Source: Lycorma delicatula
Lineage: Eukaryota > Arthropoda > Insecta > Hemiptera > Fulgoridae
Assembly: GCF_047948215.1 (NCBI RefSeq)
Contig: NC_134462.1
Location: forward strand, 118,354,437 to 118,418,436
Length of the DNA: 64,000 nt
Reading direction: 5' to 3'
The notes beneath the pieces were generated by a model that saw nothing but the letters and a program-made list of their open reading frames with translations, ran no database searches and was not told the origin of the DNA. The stretch's first letter is position 1, and every line of letters begins with the position of its first letter. This document shows, piece by piece, positions 1 through 11,900 of this stretch. Made by a program: the position numbers and the translations under genes.

Positions 1-599
1 TTGCATGTCGTGATGCCACAATTGGAAAGTGTAAAAATGACCTAAACTCGTTTTTATTAAAACTAAACTCATTAATACTACGCTACTGAACGGCATTTCT
101 ATGTGTGTCTGTGTGTGCGTTCAACTTAGCTCAGCACCGGAATGTACCGATCACTTGCTGAAAATCCCGATTCGATAGTACATGTCTCGTGTTGGTCAGG
201 TGTATACTTATTGACGGTCGGTCCTAGCGTTCTGAAAAATTTTTTTGACCCCCCTCTTGAGGATACCCCATCCGATTCTAGTGGTACCGTGGGATGATAA
301 TATTTACAAGTGCTCCCGGTCCGCCGTTCGGAAATTTGGGTAGGGGGCACGATGTGTGCCACCGTTATCTAGGCAACCGTTAGTCCTATTTTCACGATTC
401 AAACTGCGTACGTATCGGTAGGTCAAACGCTAACTGTTTAACATACACCGTACACTCTTGATCTACTGGATCTTGCTTACCCGGAAATTAAATCGTTTAG
501 CCCTATGTTTTTATTACACTCGCCCACCATAAAACTTACCGTCCGATATTTACGCTCAATACGCTCAAGCCTGTGCGCTAGCGCTGCTGTAAAGTATAA

Positions 600-1080
600 A
601 CTTATGAAGACTAAAAAGTTGAAAATGAAAAATATACAAAAAAAAACTTTTTGAAAAGCACTCATATTAAATGCGCTAAAAGGTAAAAAATAAAAAAAAA
701 CTGTAAAAAAGCAATTTACAACACCACTCTAAAATTAAACGGACTAAAAGATAAAAAATAATTTTAGTACGGTATCTCAGAATGGATTTGACAACACCTA
801 AAGATGGCCTAAAGAGTGGGGTGCTGCGGCACCCCAATCTAAAGATCATTCATCACGCATATGAAAAAATTAGCAAAAACATCAAATTTTTAATTTGAAG
901 CTTTGAATTTACTTAATATTACATATCACCATCAAAGCTTGTTGTCAAATCCATACTGAGATACCGTCCCAAAATTATATTTTACCTTTTAGTGCGTTTA
1001 ATTTAACAGTGGTGTTTTAAAACTTTTTTTTACATATTTTTTATTTATTTATGAGATTGTTTTTCTTCATAAAATAGTGA
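600..1080. repeat. Long inverted repeat (foldback/MITE-like)
   Basis: The arm at about 712-800 is matched in reverse complement by about 933-1025. Both carry, in order, an ACACCACT block, an AATTAAACG block, a run of A-rich sequence, then GACGGTATCTCAG or the close variant TACGGTATCTCAG, and GGATTTGACAACA. Weaker matching extends outwards to about 600 and 1080. The left arm also holds a tandem duplicate of the ACTAAAAGGTAAAA-type block (about 670 and 745). The loop of about 120 bases contains a perfect hairpin at 817-836. The structure fits a foldback or MITE-like element; no target-site duplication was found. Confidence 0.65.
817..836. repeat. Perfect GC hairpin inside foldback loop
   Basis: TGGGGTGC at 817-824 pairs perfectly with GCACCCCA at 829-836 around the tetraloop TGCG. 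It is the most GC-rich stretch for hundreds of bases and sits at the centre of the larger inverted repeat. Confidence 0.85.
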
Positions 1081-1280
1081 ACTATAATCAAAAAGTGGGC
1101 ACGGAATGTACCGATCACTAGTAGAAAATCCCGATTGGCTAGTGTCAATTTATAGAGTTAAATGTCTAATTTCCAAAATGTTTTTCTAATGTCCAAAACT
1201 TTTATAGTTTTGGACAGCTATTAATTCCATTCCGAGACGCCGCCCCCCAGGACAACCTGCCTGGAGGGCCTACCTGCGGA

Positions 1281-1299
1281 GGCGTGCCTGAGGCACGCC
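1281..1299. repeat. Perfect GC hairpin
   Basis: GGCGTGCC (1281-1288) pairs with GGCACGCC (1292-1299) across a 3-base loop. Just upstream, CCAGG and CCTGG around 1248-1266 form another short inverted pair. The cluster marks the right edge of the GC-richer repeat region. Confidence 0.8.
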
Positions 1300-1330
1300 G
1301 TGCAGCTAGTATTAAATAAACCTTATTGAT

Positions 1331-2030
1331 TTTAAGATTTATTTCCTATGCAGTGTAGAAATTTGTTATGTGCAACCTTAATACTGGCAAATAATAATAA
1401 TAACGCAATGCAATGAATTATCCAAGTCCTATTTCGTATAATAGACTTTAGTTACTGTCTATACGTATTACTATGAACGTATTCGTATTATCCGAATTAC
1501 GTATGTCCATTTACTATGAACTCATATGATATTAATTTAAATTAGATATTAGGATTTAGACATGCCATTTACTAGTTAGATCATATTATCGTCTTCATCA
1601 TCTTATCGGTTATAACGCCCCTATTATATAATGGTACATACGTATACAAATATGCATATATATGTATGTTTAGTATATAGAGGTTTATATGTCGATATTG
1701 TAATAGCTTCAATTACTAATATTGTAGTATTACACGTACACCTAGGATATTACATGATCACTTGTCCATGATAACATTATTAGTAATGAAATCATTAATT
1801 TCCATAGCACTACATCATCATCATATTATTGCTATTAATAACAATAGTAATAAAAATATTTGTATTATTATTATTATTCCTAATGAAAGTCAGTTAAACA
1901 AACAATATTAAAACTTTAGTAATTATTTCTATTTATTCAAACGTTTTGCAAGAACTGTACCTACAGTATTCTAAGTTCTGAACATAACATCCTGATGCTA
2001 AAATAGCGGCCTTTTTGATTTACATATTTT
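1331..2030. other. AT-rich DNA, nothing seen
   Basis: Low-complexity AT-rich sequence with short TAT/ATT runs. No open frame, RNA gene or repeat boundary could be supported. Confidence 0.6.
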
Positions 2031-2037
2031 TATATGA

Positions 2038-2165
2038 CTGCCCAAAAAGGAGTGTAATGTATTTAGGGTGTTGATCCGCCGTAGTAGCTCTACGGCTGAA
2101 CCGATTTAGATATATGACCCCCACCCTCTTAACTCCTTACGTTACCAGGAGTGTTATAGGCTTTT
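2038..2165. repeat. Interspersed-repeat fragment with hairpin
   Basis: GCCGTAG (2078-2084) and CTACGGC (2090-2096) form a perfect 7 bp stem with a 5-base loop, followed at once by TGAACCGATTTAGAT. Similar wording (ACCGATTTTGATGAAATT) recurs near 24053 and 43860. From general familiarity such 'accgattttgatgaaa' blocks are common in high-copy arthropod repeats, but I could not determine the family. Confidence 0.45.
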
Positions 2166-5100
2166 TAAATATTTAAATAAATTAAAAAGTAAAAAAAAAA
2201 ATATGATATAAAATAATACAACGTAAAAATTTGTCACCCGCGCGTCCTTTAATTATCCTATATGAAAGAGCAATGTTTGTCAGCAATTTGTTTGCAGTAG
2301 TGTTTTTTTTAATTTTTTAGTGTTTATCTCTTATTCAAATCTAGTTTTTATTTTTCCATCGCACAATTATATTTTCTTAAGTTTAAAAAGAATTTAATTT
2401 CATATTTTTTAAATAAAAATAATGTATTAAAAAGTATTGTCTAATTCTCTAAAAAAGAAATTCCTTGTATAGTAAGAACAAAATGTCTCTTTTTATTTAC
2501 ATTTCGGAAATCCCTGCATTTAAAAAACAGATTTGTTACCTTCTTAAAAAAAAGAATTTAAGTAACGTTTAACTAAAAATTAATTACTATGACTAATTTA
2601 CGAGAACGACCGACGTTTAATACTTAATAAATTATTAATTTAGGATTTCAAAAAATTTATATCTTTCAAAATTAGGTATGAAACAGTTTATTGTAACGTT
2701 TTACTTATGTATACTTAAATATTTCTCGTAAATTTTCCCTTTAAGCCGGAGTGTTTTTCTTTTAATAAAAAACTTAATGAGGTAACAGCACATTTAATCA
2801 TCAGCGGTAAAAAGTTTTTTGAATAGAAATTTTGATGTAATTACCTTAATATGTACGGAACCGACATTTGAAATTTCTGAAACGTACTCAGTAATAAGTA
2901 GGTGGGGGGAATAAATCCAGAGAGAACGAGAAAGGGGTAGAAGGGTTAAGAAAAATGAGAGAACGTACCGTAGAATAGCTCACGACCTCATCAAAATGCT
3001 GGAAAGGCGTCAAAACGTAAAATAGCATTGAAGTAAAGTCAGCCGTTAGCTTTCGGATCACCTGGTTGCTCACCGATTCATTTACATTCCAGGTGCAACT
3101 TGAATTAGCAAGACGTTTACTGAAATAATTTGTTGCTCGGTTCCTGTCACATTTGCATATTTATACTCGTGCCGTACTCTTGTATCCTCTTTCTAGATTC
3201 AGAACGTTATCTCGTCTCGAACAGTTCATATTATGACAATCTACGTCGAACTAAATCTACTATTGCTTTCAATTTTATTAAAAATATTTTCATACCTTTC
3301 AGCAGTTACATATATCATTTCTTTTCAGTAGTCGATCACAGGATTAATAAATTTTCCCTTTTCAGATTTTGTATCGACTTTTAGAACGAACAGTATATCA
3401 CATCATCGACATTGTTAACGATGAACCTTTCTTCCTTTAGAAAATTTTTTATCTTCAGCCAAACTAATCGTAAATTTTAGGCGTTAGAAATAATCAGGTT
3501 TAGCCAAAATATGTACTTTTCAGTAAGATTCTAACAATTTTTTCTGTTTTCAATTATTAATTTAAAAATGAACATTATTTTTCAGTATAATATTTTAAGC
3601 CTTTATTTGCTTAATTTTTGTAACTTTCTTAATCGGTAAGTTTCAATTTTATGCAGTACTTAATCTTACAGAAATATTTTTAAAAGCATTTTGTATTTCC
3701 TTAAGTTAAAATCAGAAGACTGCTTTATTGATTAAGTAAAAATAATTAGTTAAAGAAGTAAGTCTACATTTAAAAAATAGAAAATACTTAAGGAGAGAAG
3801 ACATATAAAGTTGAAGTATTATAATTTTTTATTTGAAGAAATGAAAAATATATATAGTCCAACATCAGAATACAGTCCGTTCTGTTTTAAATTATTTTAT
3901 TAAAATTCCTTTAAACAGCAGATATTTCGTCGTTTAAATTAATAAAATGCGTGGTAAAACATTACTTCTACTTCCTTTGTTCATATTTCGAATTTTTAAT
4001 CTCTTTAACTTCAATGAAACATTTAGAAAATAATTATCTCCGTATTATATTTCTGTATAATATATTAGCTTATAAATATTTTTTTTTTGTAAGTAAAAGG
4101 TTATCGGATTGGTAATAATTTTTTAATTCCAGTTCAAGGGTAAAAGATAAAGCTAACAAATATTAACAACTGAAATTACAATATTTTGGGAACAATTTGA
4201 ACAACTTCCTCGTTAATCCTATCAAAATTGTTATACATAGTTTGCTAAAACCTTCTTCGGGTAAATGTTCCTATAATTCAAAAAGCGATGTAAATTAATT
4301 TATTAATCAAAGTAATTAGATAAAGATATCAATAAAAATAGATCAAAAGAGAGATTTAAAAAATTTAATCATCTTTTTATATGGAAATATTTTAGTAAAA
4401 CGTAATATTGCCAGAAAATTAAGACTTGAAAAACTTTATTTGATTTAAGTTAAGCGGTAGCTTTGAGGTACGTAAGAGCGATAACAAAGTTAATAAGAGG
4501 ATTGTATGCATTCATTTAAAGGAGAAATTTGTAAGGTATATAATCAGCCTTTTCCTTTAACAGATAGAATAAAAGGAACAAAAAGAAAAATTAAAAGGAG
4601 ATGGAAATTGGTATTTTAAATGCAGCTTCTATGAAAAAAAGAAACAGATACAGTACGCAAAAGGATAAAAGCTGTAAGAAGGGTTACCTTGATTGCGGCG
4701 TTCTTTTCAGTCGAAATTTCATTAAATGAATAAAGAGTATTATAATTGTAACACTTACTACATTCATCTTTTTCTTTCAAACAAGTTCTGTTGTTTTTCA
4801 TGATGATTATTATTAAAAGCTATCGGAAATAAACTTTCAGTTCTGAGAACCTTGTATTTAATATACGATTTAAAAAAATAAATAAATTCTGCATTCTACA
4901 TATTTGCAGATAATTTTAAGAATACTAGAAGTGTTATTTCTCTTTTGTTCAAAAACAAACCGAAAAAGTAGAAATGTAGTTAATTTACCCAAAAAATAAA
5001 TAAACAAATAAACATTTAATAATTTTTTTTGAATGACTGTGTTGGTGTATTTTTTATACGCACTTATGCAGTGAGTCACAGTGGTGATCGAGTTTAAACT

Positions 5101-5395
5101 TAATGTTTATGTGTATGATCGACTTGTTAATCAAACGTAAGTAGGGCGTTTTACTCTGAAAATCAGTGCCTTTCTGACTGCGAAATAGTGAGGGCATCGA
5201 AAACAAAAAGTCTGTCTTCTTGAGCAGAACAGCGCAATTGGTCTTGTTAAATTTATTCTTTTATTTATTATTAAATCTAAATTAATATTAAAACAAAATA
5301 AATCTCGCCTTATAAAAAAAGGATATTTCAGAACTTTCAAAAAAAAAAATTGTACGTTTGGTAAATGCGATGTTATGTTTTTTACAAGTTTTTTC
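2166..5395. other. AT-rich DNA, no gene supported
   Basis: Short frames occur on both strands (for example 2888-3073 and 5131-5340 on minus, 3130-3384 on plus). None shows domain motifs, and they look like chance frames. No repeat partner within the window was found. Confidence 0.5.
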
Positions 5396-5880
5396 TATAA
5401 TTTGTTTATTTAAATCTGTTGCGACGTCGTTGGGACGTCCGTGTACAACAGCTTTGCGGTAGATTTTAGAGCGAGGGTGGACTGCATGTGTTCATAGGTG
5501 ATGAATGAAGACAACACCTTTTGATAACTGAAGGATTGTTTAATTGTACGCCATCTTGGCGGTTTAAAAGAATTTTGTAACATAACACTTATAACTTATA
5601 ACTTAACTTTAATCATGGTAACATAATTACTTATGGTAAGCATAAGCTAAATAAAACTTAATGTAATGTTTATTCGAACAAGAACTGAGAGAGTCCATCC
5701 GGGCACGACCGCCTTGGGTCAGGTATGAATGTAGACTGCTTAGGAGACGCTACGTACAGTGTTTGAGGGAGTAGCTTGTGACGTAGAGTCCTGTGATGGT
5801 CTGGTGACCATAGTTTGTTGTGGGCACCCTAGCCACCACTAGGTTTCAGCACCCGACGGCAAGAGGTAGTGAAAACGTAA
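5396..5880. repeat. Possible unclassified repeat or solo LTR
   Basis: Base composition rises clearly in GC between about 5405 and 5870, with short duplications such as GACGTCGTTGGGACGTCC and a GGTCTGGTGACC inverted pair near 5796. There is no coding potential. The compositional step suggests an inserted element, possibly a lone long terminal repeat, but no second copy, TG...CA ends or target duplication was found, so this is a weak call. Confidence 0.25.
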
Positions 5881-6826
5881 CCATTTATTTAAATAAAAAA
5901 ATGATTACATATTCGTACTGTGAAATAATATAAATAATATATATATAGTTAAAGAATTTATTATATATATGGAACAGACGAAAATTACTTCCAGCAGAAA
6001 TTTCCAAAGTTAGATAAACTAGTATTTTTAACAAAAAATATTTCAACATAAATCCTTAATCCATCAATGCCAAAATTAGTCATTACAGGACAGTCGGTAA
6101 TAAAACCTGTCATTCTCTTAAGGTATGGAAATAGTTTACTCTAACAATTTAGATATAATCTTAAAAGTAAAAAAGAGAGTACTCATTAAAATATATGGAT
6201 CTAAAACTGATAAAAATATTTATAAATTAAGATCAATTAAAGAAATTTATCAGTATATCAATACATACTGGAAAAATATTATAGAAAAAAGTTAAATTTT
6301 TGTTTATAAAAAATAAAAAATAAAGATACCGTGGAAGTATGATAAGAAGTAATGAATCTAGATCGAAAAGATCCAAATTTAAGTTTTTTCAGAAATTATT
6401 ATTGAATCAAATTTCTAAATATAAAACCTACATTTCCTCCAGATAATTGAGGATTTTAGATATAGCATTCAAACCAGTAAATTCACAGAATTCTTGGGTC
6501 GAGTGAAGTTTTGTTATTAGGAAACCATTTTACTTCTTGTATGGAATTTTATCATATAGGACATATAATTTTATCATATATTATCATATTTTATCATATA
6601 GGAACAAAATATTTTAAGATTTATACAAGGTTACTAATCTCATCAACGCAAGATTATGTATCATTAATTTGTTGTTCCAATCTGATTAGAAATTCCTCAT
6701 TCCGCGATAGCTTAATTATATGTAAATTAAGTGCTTGCTGTCTTGAGGGGGCCTAAGCTTTCTTCTGGATAAGATTGTGTATCTTCTGATTCCTTTGAGA
6801 GTAAATTGTCCTTCCTTACCATTTTT
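5881..6826. other. AT-rich DNA with TTATCATAT repeats
   Basis: AT-rich sequence. Around 6545-6605 the motif TTATCATAT recurs several times in near-tandem. The 6511-6756 frame is an accident of that repeat. No gene supported. Confidence 0.5.
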
Positions 6827-7343
6827 TTTTTGTCTTCAGTCATTTGACTGGTTTGATGCAGCTCTCCAAGATTCCCTATCTAGTGCTAGTCGTTTCATTT
6901 CAGTATACCCTCTACATCCTACATCCCCAACAATTTGTTTTACATATTCCAAACGTGGCCTGCCTACACAATTTTTCCCTTCTACCTGTCCTTCTAATAT
7001 TAAAGCGACTATTCCAGGATGCCTTAGTATGTGGCCTATAATTCTGTCTCTTATTTTAACTATATTTTTCAAAATGCTTCTTTCTTCATCTATTTACCGC
7101 AATACCTTTTCATTTGTCACTTTATCCACCCATCTGATTTTTAACATTCTCCTATAGCACCGCATTTCAAAAGCTTCTAATCTTTCCTTCTCAGATACTC
7201 CGGTCGTCCAAGTTTCACTTCCATATAAAGCGACACTCCAAACATACACTTTCAAAAATCTTTTCCTGACATTTAAATTAATTTTTGATGTAAACAAATT
7301 ATATTTCTTACTGAAGGCTCGTTTAGCTTGTGCTATTCGGCAC
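6827..7343 (-). pseudogene. LINE reverse-transcriptase C-terminal fragment (copy A)
   Basis: The minus strand encodes the C-terminal tail of a non-LTR retrotransposon polyprotein. It runs through the post-catalytic RT block with ALYGSETW, a frame break near 7080, then IIGHILRHPG, GRPRLEYVKQ and a final ESWRAASNQSND before the stop. This block order is typical of the RT tail of insect LINE ORF2 proteins; I cannot fix the clade by eye. The catalytic core is absent, so this is a 5'-truncated dead copy. The TGA stop lies in the palindrome CAGTCATTTGACTG, and only about ten bases separate it from the A-tail, seen as a T-run on plus at 6823-6832. Two other copies lie at 40865 and 42841. At about 7343 homology to copy C ends abruptly and unrelated sequence follows. 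Confidence 0.88.
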
Positions 7344-7444
7344 CATATACCTTGTGCTATTCCTTTCCATACACCCGTAATTTTTATTTCTTTTTTAGGT
7401 TTTGTCTCTACAGTAATAGATCTAATCCATCGTGCCAGAACCAT
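7344..7444 (-). other. Non-LINE sequence fused to LINE copy A
   Basis: Upstream of position 7343 (reading on minus) the frame stays open into about 34 residues starting MVLARWIRSITVE that do not match the LINE seen in copy C. The 12-mer CTTGTGCTATTC occurs on both sides of the break (7327-7338 and 7351-7362). This suggests a microhomology-mediated join at the 5' end of the insertion. The origin of the fused piece is unknown. Confidence 0.5.
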
Positions 7445-9900
7445 AATGAACCATAATGCCGCTTCACGATAAATCTAATATTTGTGGCCGTTTAACCTCG
7501 CAAATAAAAAATAAACCCAAATTTTATTACGATTTATGTCATGAGTTATTCGTGTATACTTTTAATATGCATTGTGGAAGAGGCTCAAAAACAGTCCCAT
7601 CTTTTTCCGACCATTTTTATTGCGTTTAGCAGTATCGTTTTTGTTTGCTTCAATCCGTTTGCGTATACGAAACGCCTTTCAAATTTAATCTACGTGAAAA
7701 TTACAAAAGTATTTAACATAAAAAAAATAATATTTTACGATAACTACACTCTACTTTATTGATAGAAATTTCATCAATTTCTATCAATCTTATTATAATA
7801 TCATTAATTACTCTATTATTTTATTAATACTATATTATATCAGTATTGTTGATATCAACATCTAAAAAAAAAATGAATGCGTGTTAACTAGTGCATAACT
7901 CACGGTTTGAAAGTGTTAATTTAAAAAAAAAGTGCGTTTACAAACTTAGAATTAAGGTTTCAGTGATAACAATAAGAATTTATAGATCGAAAAGATTTTG
8001 ATAAAATTTTGAAATACAAAAACCATCAAGGTTATATCAAATATGAAAAAAAGATCCAAAGATTCAACGGAAATCAGGAAAGTTTCTCAAATAGAGATGT
8101 GTTGTAAAAGTTCTTGTACAATTTGATCATAACTACGGAACAGAAAAAGTCAAGTCTTAAGAAATGGACTGCTGAAAATAAAAATTTCACTCAGAACACA
8201 TGAAGAAATTCTGGGAAGAGAGAAAGAAAGAAAGAAGATATGATATTTTCGTGATCATCTGATGATCTATTCGCCCAAAAAAAATTATGGATTGTTTAAA
8301 ACTTAAACGCACAGTAAGATACATTCTGATTCTAGGGCGACTTTAAGTTTGTGCGTAGGTAACGGACAAAATTACTTCGGCCTTTAAGATTTAACTTCGG
8401 TTCAATATTTTTTGAAAATAAACCGAATAATCTTACTATTAAGTAATAATGTGCCACTAAAAAGAGATTATCTTAGTCTTGCATGAGTTTAATGTGAATA
8501 AACCAATTTTTCGAACTGAGCGGATCTCGTTCCAATTTAAATGAAACACTAACATTTTTCGGGAAAGTGATTTCTTCTTTTACGCTTGGTTTTCCCGGGT
8601 TTAGATTTGAGATGTTTTTGAAAGATTTTAGGTAGTATTTCCTTTCATTGGATGCCTTTTTTCAGAAAATGATATCATACGTTCATATAGCTACTGTTAT
8701 AAAAGCGTTTCTAAGGAGTTTAGGGTGCTGGCAATTTTCATTTTCATATTTGCAATATAAAATATATTAAGTTTCCTATAAAAGTAATTCTATTATGTTT
8801 TATGATAAAAAATTAACAATAATAAAAGAGCAAAGTATCCGTAGAATTTAATTAATTACTGAAATTCTGTAACAGGACTTTAATAAATTAAAAGATGCTA
8901 ATAAAGATAAGATATAGGGTTAAGAGAATACTGTAGTATGACAATGGTAGGCTGTATTATGAATTAATTGTAGCGAGGAAGAAATTGATTCATTACTGAT
9001 AATAAACTGATGTACAATTAATCATTTCTGTAAGAAAGAGCAATAATAAATTATTTGGTTTAAAAATAATAGAGAATCTATCATACCACTTTACTTGTCC
9101 GTCACTTTAATATTCCTTGACACTTTTTATAAATCACTTTTTATTACATTGTTTGCATTAGCATTTCTTCATTTTCTAGAATAAACGTAGCCTCCTACTC
9201 CGTGAATGTTGTACACAAGCTATTATTATATTTATTATTGTGTCGGTTCCAAAAAATATCCTGATATTTAACCAAACCTTATTAAAATTTGTTTATAATT
9301 TTTCCATTATCTGACCAAGGAATTCTTTATTTTTCGATATACAAAAAGCTTTAGAAGTGTGAAAGCCTGTAATACTATTCAAAGTTGCTTCTCTGAGAGT
9401 AATGATTACAAACCCATCCTCCTCTATGCTGAACGTCATTAATCTCATACTTTAATGAATATCCTACTTGTAATCTGAAATTATACTTGACTTTTAATGA
9501 GCTTTGTTCAGTTAATATACTACAGGGTCAAATTACGTTACATTCACATCGCTTTAAGTATTCTTTATACATTTATATCGTGGTAATGTGTGTTATAATA
9601 ACATAGGAATTAGTAGTCATTAATGTATTGTTTCCTGGTATTATGGGAGCAAACCGACGTTATCTAATCACATTACTGTGATAAGCTTGCCGGTAAGTAC
9701 ATGCACGGTTCAAAAAATTATAGTGTTTAGTTTTGTGAAAAACTATGAAGATTCCTATTAATATCTTCGATTTAAACGATCTGTATAAATCTAAAGAATG
9801 GTGTATTTATTTTTTTCAAAGGCAATATTCTGTTAAAGGAGGAAACACGTAATAATTGGCATAACATTTTATTAAGTGTAACTGAAAGTCAAGGAAAGTG
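7445..9900. other. AT-rich DNA, nothing assignable
   Basis: No coding, RNA or repeat feature could be supported. The frame at 7541-7762 has no motifs. Confidence 0.5.
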
Positions 9901-10520
9901 GTGTCGCAATAAAATTGAGTCTAAGAAAGATGTTCAATTACGGTCTAATTTCTGTGTAGATCTCTCAAGATTACCTTAACGAAAAGTATCGCTTACAGTT
10001 TGAACTGCGAGATGGGGAATATTCAGTTTTGTAAGCGTGAACTACAAATAAACCACAACACAGTTGTGGACCCACATTTCGCGAGAAATGTAGGTCGCTA
10101 AACTTTTAGAAACGCCCAAAGTAATAGGAATGCCGGGGTTAATTGTTAAAATCGATGAATCCCCCTATTAGCAAATTTAATGTCGGCTGGGTTCCCAAAC
10201 AGCAGTAGGATTTTGGAGGTATTTGTCGAGAAACGAATTTGTTTTGTATGCGGTTGAAAGTACAACAGCGGATTTTTTCTCCCTGATATAGTTAATCACA
10301 CTGCACACGGTAGAATTCGGCTGTTCGTTTTTTGCAACTCGATTTTAGACTGACACCTGGCGTGAGGCTACGGACAGTTTGCTTTAAGGGGCTGGTTAGA
10401 AATTAGCAATAGTAGCGCGTATGGGTTTAATTCCGTAACTGGGTTCGTGCTGTCAACGTCAGCACGACTTTTGTGTGACTTTCAATAGTCAGCACAAAAA
10501 ATGAGACGCGAATTACTGCG
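9900..10520. repeat. Hairpin-rich, GC-shifted unclassified segment
   Basis: The segment rises in GC and holds two adjacent perfect hairpins: CCACAAC/GTTGTGG at 10053-10069, and ACATTTC/GAAATGT at 10074-10091 with loop GCGA. CGTGCTG/CAGCACG pair near 10447-10467. No frame resembles a protein. I infer a non-coding part of a mobile element but cannot classify it. Confidence 0.35.
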
Positions 10521-10929
10521 TAATTGTGGTTATATTGTGTATTTTATAACGTAATTGTATTATCTGTATATCAAATTGTATATATGCCCCTAAAAAATCA
10601 TGCAACTGGAGAAGCACTATAAAAAATTGTGAATATGACTGTACCGTCTCTGTTGCCGACTGAAGTTTTGTCCTTGGTGAAAACGCATGCGTACTCCTCT
10701 TTTTGGTGGGGTAATTTTATGATTTACGCAGCTATGCCCAATTGCCAATAATAAACGGCCGAACTCTACTGGTATAACTTCAGACCGGTGATTATCACGC
10801 AATAGTACATAAGGAAAACGAATAAAAATTACATAGTTCTGTCAATCACACAAACAGTTCATAGACCTCATATCTGTCGCACACACTAATACCGTTGAAA
10901 TAATGTAGAATCCATCCCAACCCCGTGAT

Positions 10930-11900
10930 TCTACACTCACCTTGTGACTTTACCGGTCGCCACACCACTCCCTCCGTTCCAACCCCTAAGGGGGTTTACC
11001 GGAGGTTGTCTTTACACCCTCTAACAGATTACATCTCACAGTCATCAGCCAGGCCTCAGTCGGGATGCTACCGATGTAAATGCCTCGGCAGACATTTGCA
11101 TCAGTAAAATACAAATCAAATTTCGCCTTCACATAGGCCTCAAACGGACATCTTCACATCCAACCTAACATGATTCCCTCAAACTAATTGACCGAAACCG
11201 CGGAAACGCGAACCCCGTGCCTAGTAAAGATTTGAAAACACCGTTCGTGACTGTGAATGCCTTAGAAAACGAATGAGTTTAAAGTTAGATCAGTGCTACA
11301 CTCATACCAATCAAAATTATATTTTAAGCAACATAGAAATTCAGACCTACACCGAATTAAGTCGACCTTAGTCGACTTAGGTTACCTAACAAGGGGAACG
11401 CAACCTCATTCCGATCCGCATCGAGCTGAGGACAAACCCCGCACCACCATCCGGTCCAATCATGGTGTCTCGCGTGGCATTACGTGGCATTAAACGATCA
11501 CGACCATCACCGGCGGAGGGAAGCCATGCTCGCAGTCACACGGGTTAACATACCGCGGCGGAGCGACCACCCCCCACCAGCGGAAGCCCCGAAGTGAATC
11601 ACAAACAATACCAATACAACCGTAGCACGATGCCAATGCCTACCTCCAACCAATCCAATGCCTAAGCCGGAACCCTAGCCACCCGGGGTCCTACCACAAT
11701 CGAGTACCTCGATTAAACTTCCTCTGCAGACCTACACACCTACACACAAGGGTGCGAAGAAAGCCAGCCACTATAGACCACTCCTCGCGGATCATTCAGT
11801 AAATACGGAGATCCAGAAAGGAATGTATTCTCTCAAGTTCCCCAACAGCTCGTGAACGTTCGACCTGTCGCAACACATGTTGCGAAATATTCTTATGGGT
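10930..11900. repeat. GC-rich repeat island, unclassified element
   Basis: This is the longest GC-rich block in the left half of the window. Its first 168 bases (10940-11107) match 61321-61490 in the same orientation, sharing the blocks CCTTGTGAC, GGTCGCCACACCAC, TTTAC(C/A)GGAGG, AAATGCCTC and GCAGACATTT. The rest is C-rich with short frames that have no motif. TCGCAACA/TGTTGCGA at 11868-11885 is a perfect 8 bp hairpin at its right edge. A mobile-element untranslated region is the likeliest reading. Confidence 0.5.

Larger units (their letters stand above)
1..1330. repeat. Composite repeat region at window start
   Basis: This stretch is more GC-rich than the DNA to its right and is built from repeated pieces. 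A segment of about 45 bases beginning GGAATGTACCGATCAC occurs at about 140 and again, same orientation, at about 1101. Between the two lies a large inverted repeat (separate entry), and at 1281-1299 a hairpin. No reading frame here resembles a known protein; the 78-codon frame at 126-362 (-) has no recognisable motif. I infer a decayed non-autonomous transposon or a nest of several, but no transposase, terminal repeat or target duplication was identified, so the class is open. Confidence 0.5.

Noticed and set aside
126..362. 78-codon frame on the minus strand
   Set aside because: No motif, and it overlaps a segment repeated at 1101; treated as repeat sequence.
3130..3384. 84-codon frame, hydrophobic
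   Set aside because: Aromatic and Ile/Leu richness is expected of AT-rich DNA; no signal peptide plus domain pattern and no neighbour.
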